Positions 6,714 through 6,855 of a DNA stretch of 6,855 bases are shown here, piece after piece; the first letter of the stretch is position 1, and the number at the start of each line of letters is the position of its first letter. A program made the position numbers and the translations under genes. The notes below the pieces were generated by a model that saw only the letters and a list, made by a program, of their open reading frames with translations, searched no databases and had not been told where the DNA came from. Source of the DNA: Bacteroidales bacterium. Its GTDB lineage: Bacteria; Bacteroidota; Bacteroidia; Bacteroidales; UBA3824. Location: the NCBI GenBank assembly GCA_017645985.1, contig JAGCNK010000033.1:1-6855 (forward strand), written 5' to 3'.

Positions 6714-6750
6714 CAAAAAAAGTCCCCAGCCTTAAGTGAGGCTGAGGACT
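6714..6750 (-). terminator. Strong intrinsic terminator of the rRNA operon
   Basis: In the RNA sense AGUCCUCAGCCU (6750-6739) pairs with AGGCUGGGGACU (6732-6721) over 12 bp with one U-G wobble, closing the 6-nt loop CACUUA. A run of seven U follows (6721-6715, the first shared with the stem end). It begins about seven bases after the 3' end of the 5S rRNA, where an rRNA operon terminator is expected. Confidence 0.93.
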
Positions 6751-6756
6751 CTTAAA

Positions 6757-6855
6757 GTAGGGCGGCTACCTGCTCTCCCGCATTGTGGCGCAGTACCATC
6801 GGCGCAAGCGGGCTTAACTTCTCTGTTCGGGATGGGAAGAGGTGGTGCCCCGCCG
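6757..6855 (-). rRNA. rrf: 5S ribosomal RNA, 5' end outside window
   Basis: In the minus-strand sense the sequence contains the conserved 5S core CACCUCUUCCCAUCCCGAAC, followed by AGAGAAGUUAAGCCC, GCGCCGAUGGUACUGCG and GGGAGAGCAGGUAGCCGCCCU. The 3' strand of helix I ends near 6757-6759. Roughly 99 nt are visible against a usual length of about 110-115, so the first 10-20 nt lie beyond base 6855. The sequence closely resembles 5S rRNA of Bacteroides relatives. The 3' boundary is good to a few bases. It should be the last gene of an rRNA operon on this strand. Confidence 0.95.

Overview
The window looks like the chromosome of a member of the Bacteroidota, probably order Bacteroidales. The evidence is a lipoprotein with a Cys-Lys-Asp4 surface-export signal, a BtuB/BtuG pair of the type known from gut Bacteroides, two matches to the Bacteroidota -7 promoter element (TAnnTTTG), no clear Shine-Dalgarno sequences, and a 5S rRNA with a Bacteroides-like core. 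Every gene I can support is on the minus strand, so the window is described from its right end.

Right end (about 6855 to 6479): the 3' part of a 5S rRNA gene, presumably the end of an rRNA operon. A strong intrinsic terminator follows, then a very AT-rich, gene-free spacer of about 210 bases. Next comes a Bacteroidota-type promoter and dprA/smf (6444-5542). The encoded protein has a complete Rossmann-type DprA core but ends without the C-terminal winged-helix domain of longer family members.

Centre (about 5541 to 1092): a vitamin B12 uptake locus. A promoter lies upstream of a well-conserved cobalamin riboswitch (about 5485-5334) and a downstream hairpin whose loop could kiss loop L5 of the aptamer. 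These precede btuB (outer-membrane TonB-dependent transporter), btuG (surface-exposed beta-propeller lipoprotein that captures B12) and a BtuF-like periplasmic binding lipoprotein. btuB and btuG overlap by 14 bp, and 13 bp separate btuG from the btuF-like gene. The inferred order of work is that BtuG captures cobalamin outside the cell, BtuB imports it with TonB energy, and BtuF delivers it to an inner-membrane BtuCD, which is not encoded in the window. The btuF-like gene carries a single-base frameshift in an A4 run; one extra A restores a full-length 368-residue protein.

Left end (1091 to 1): a weak terminator-like hairpin, then the first 342 codons of an Nramp/SLC11-like transporter that runs off the window. 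Its two substrate-site motifs are strongly changed (GPGT for DPGN, VPYD for MPH-type), so its cargo is uncertain.

I see no mobile element, CRISPR array or tRNA. Most of the window is a recognisable B12 locus. The parts that deserve a second look are the frameshift, the divergent Nramp protein and details of the riboswitch expression platform.
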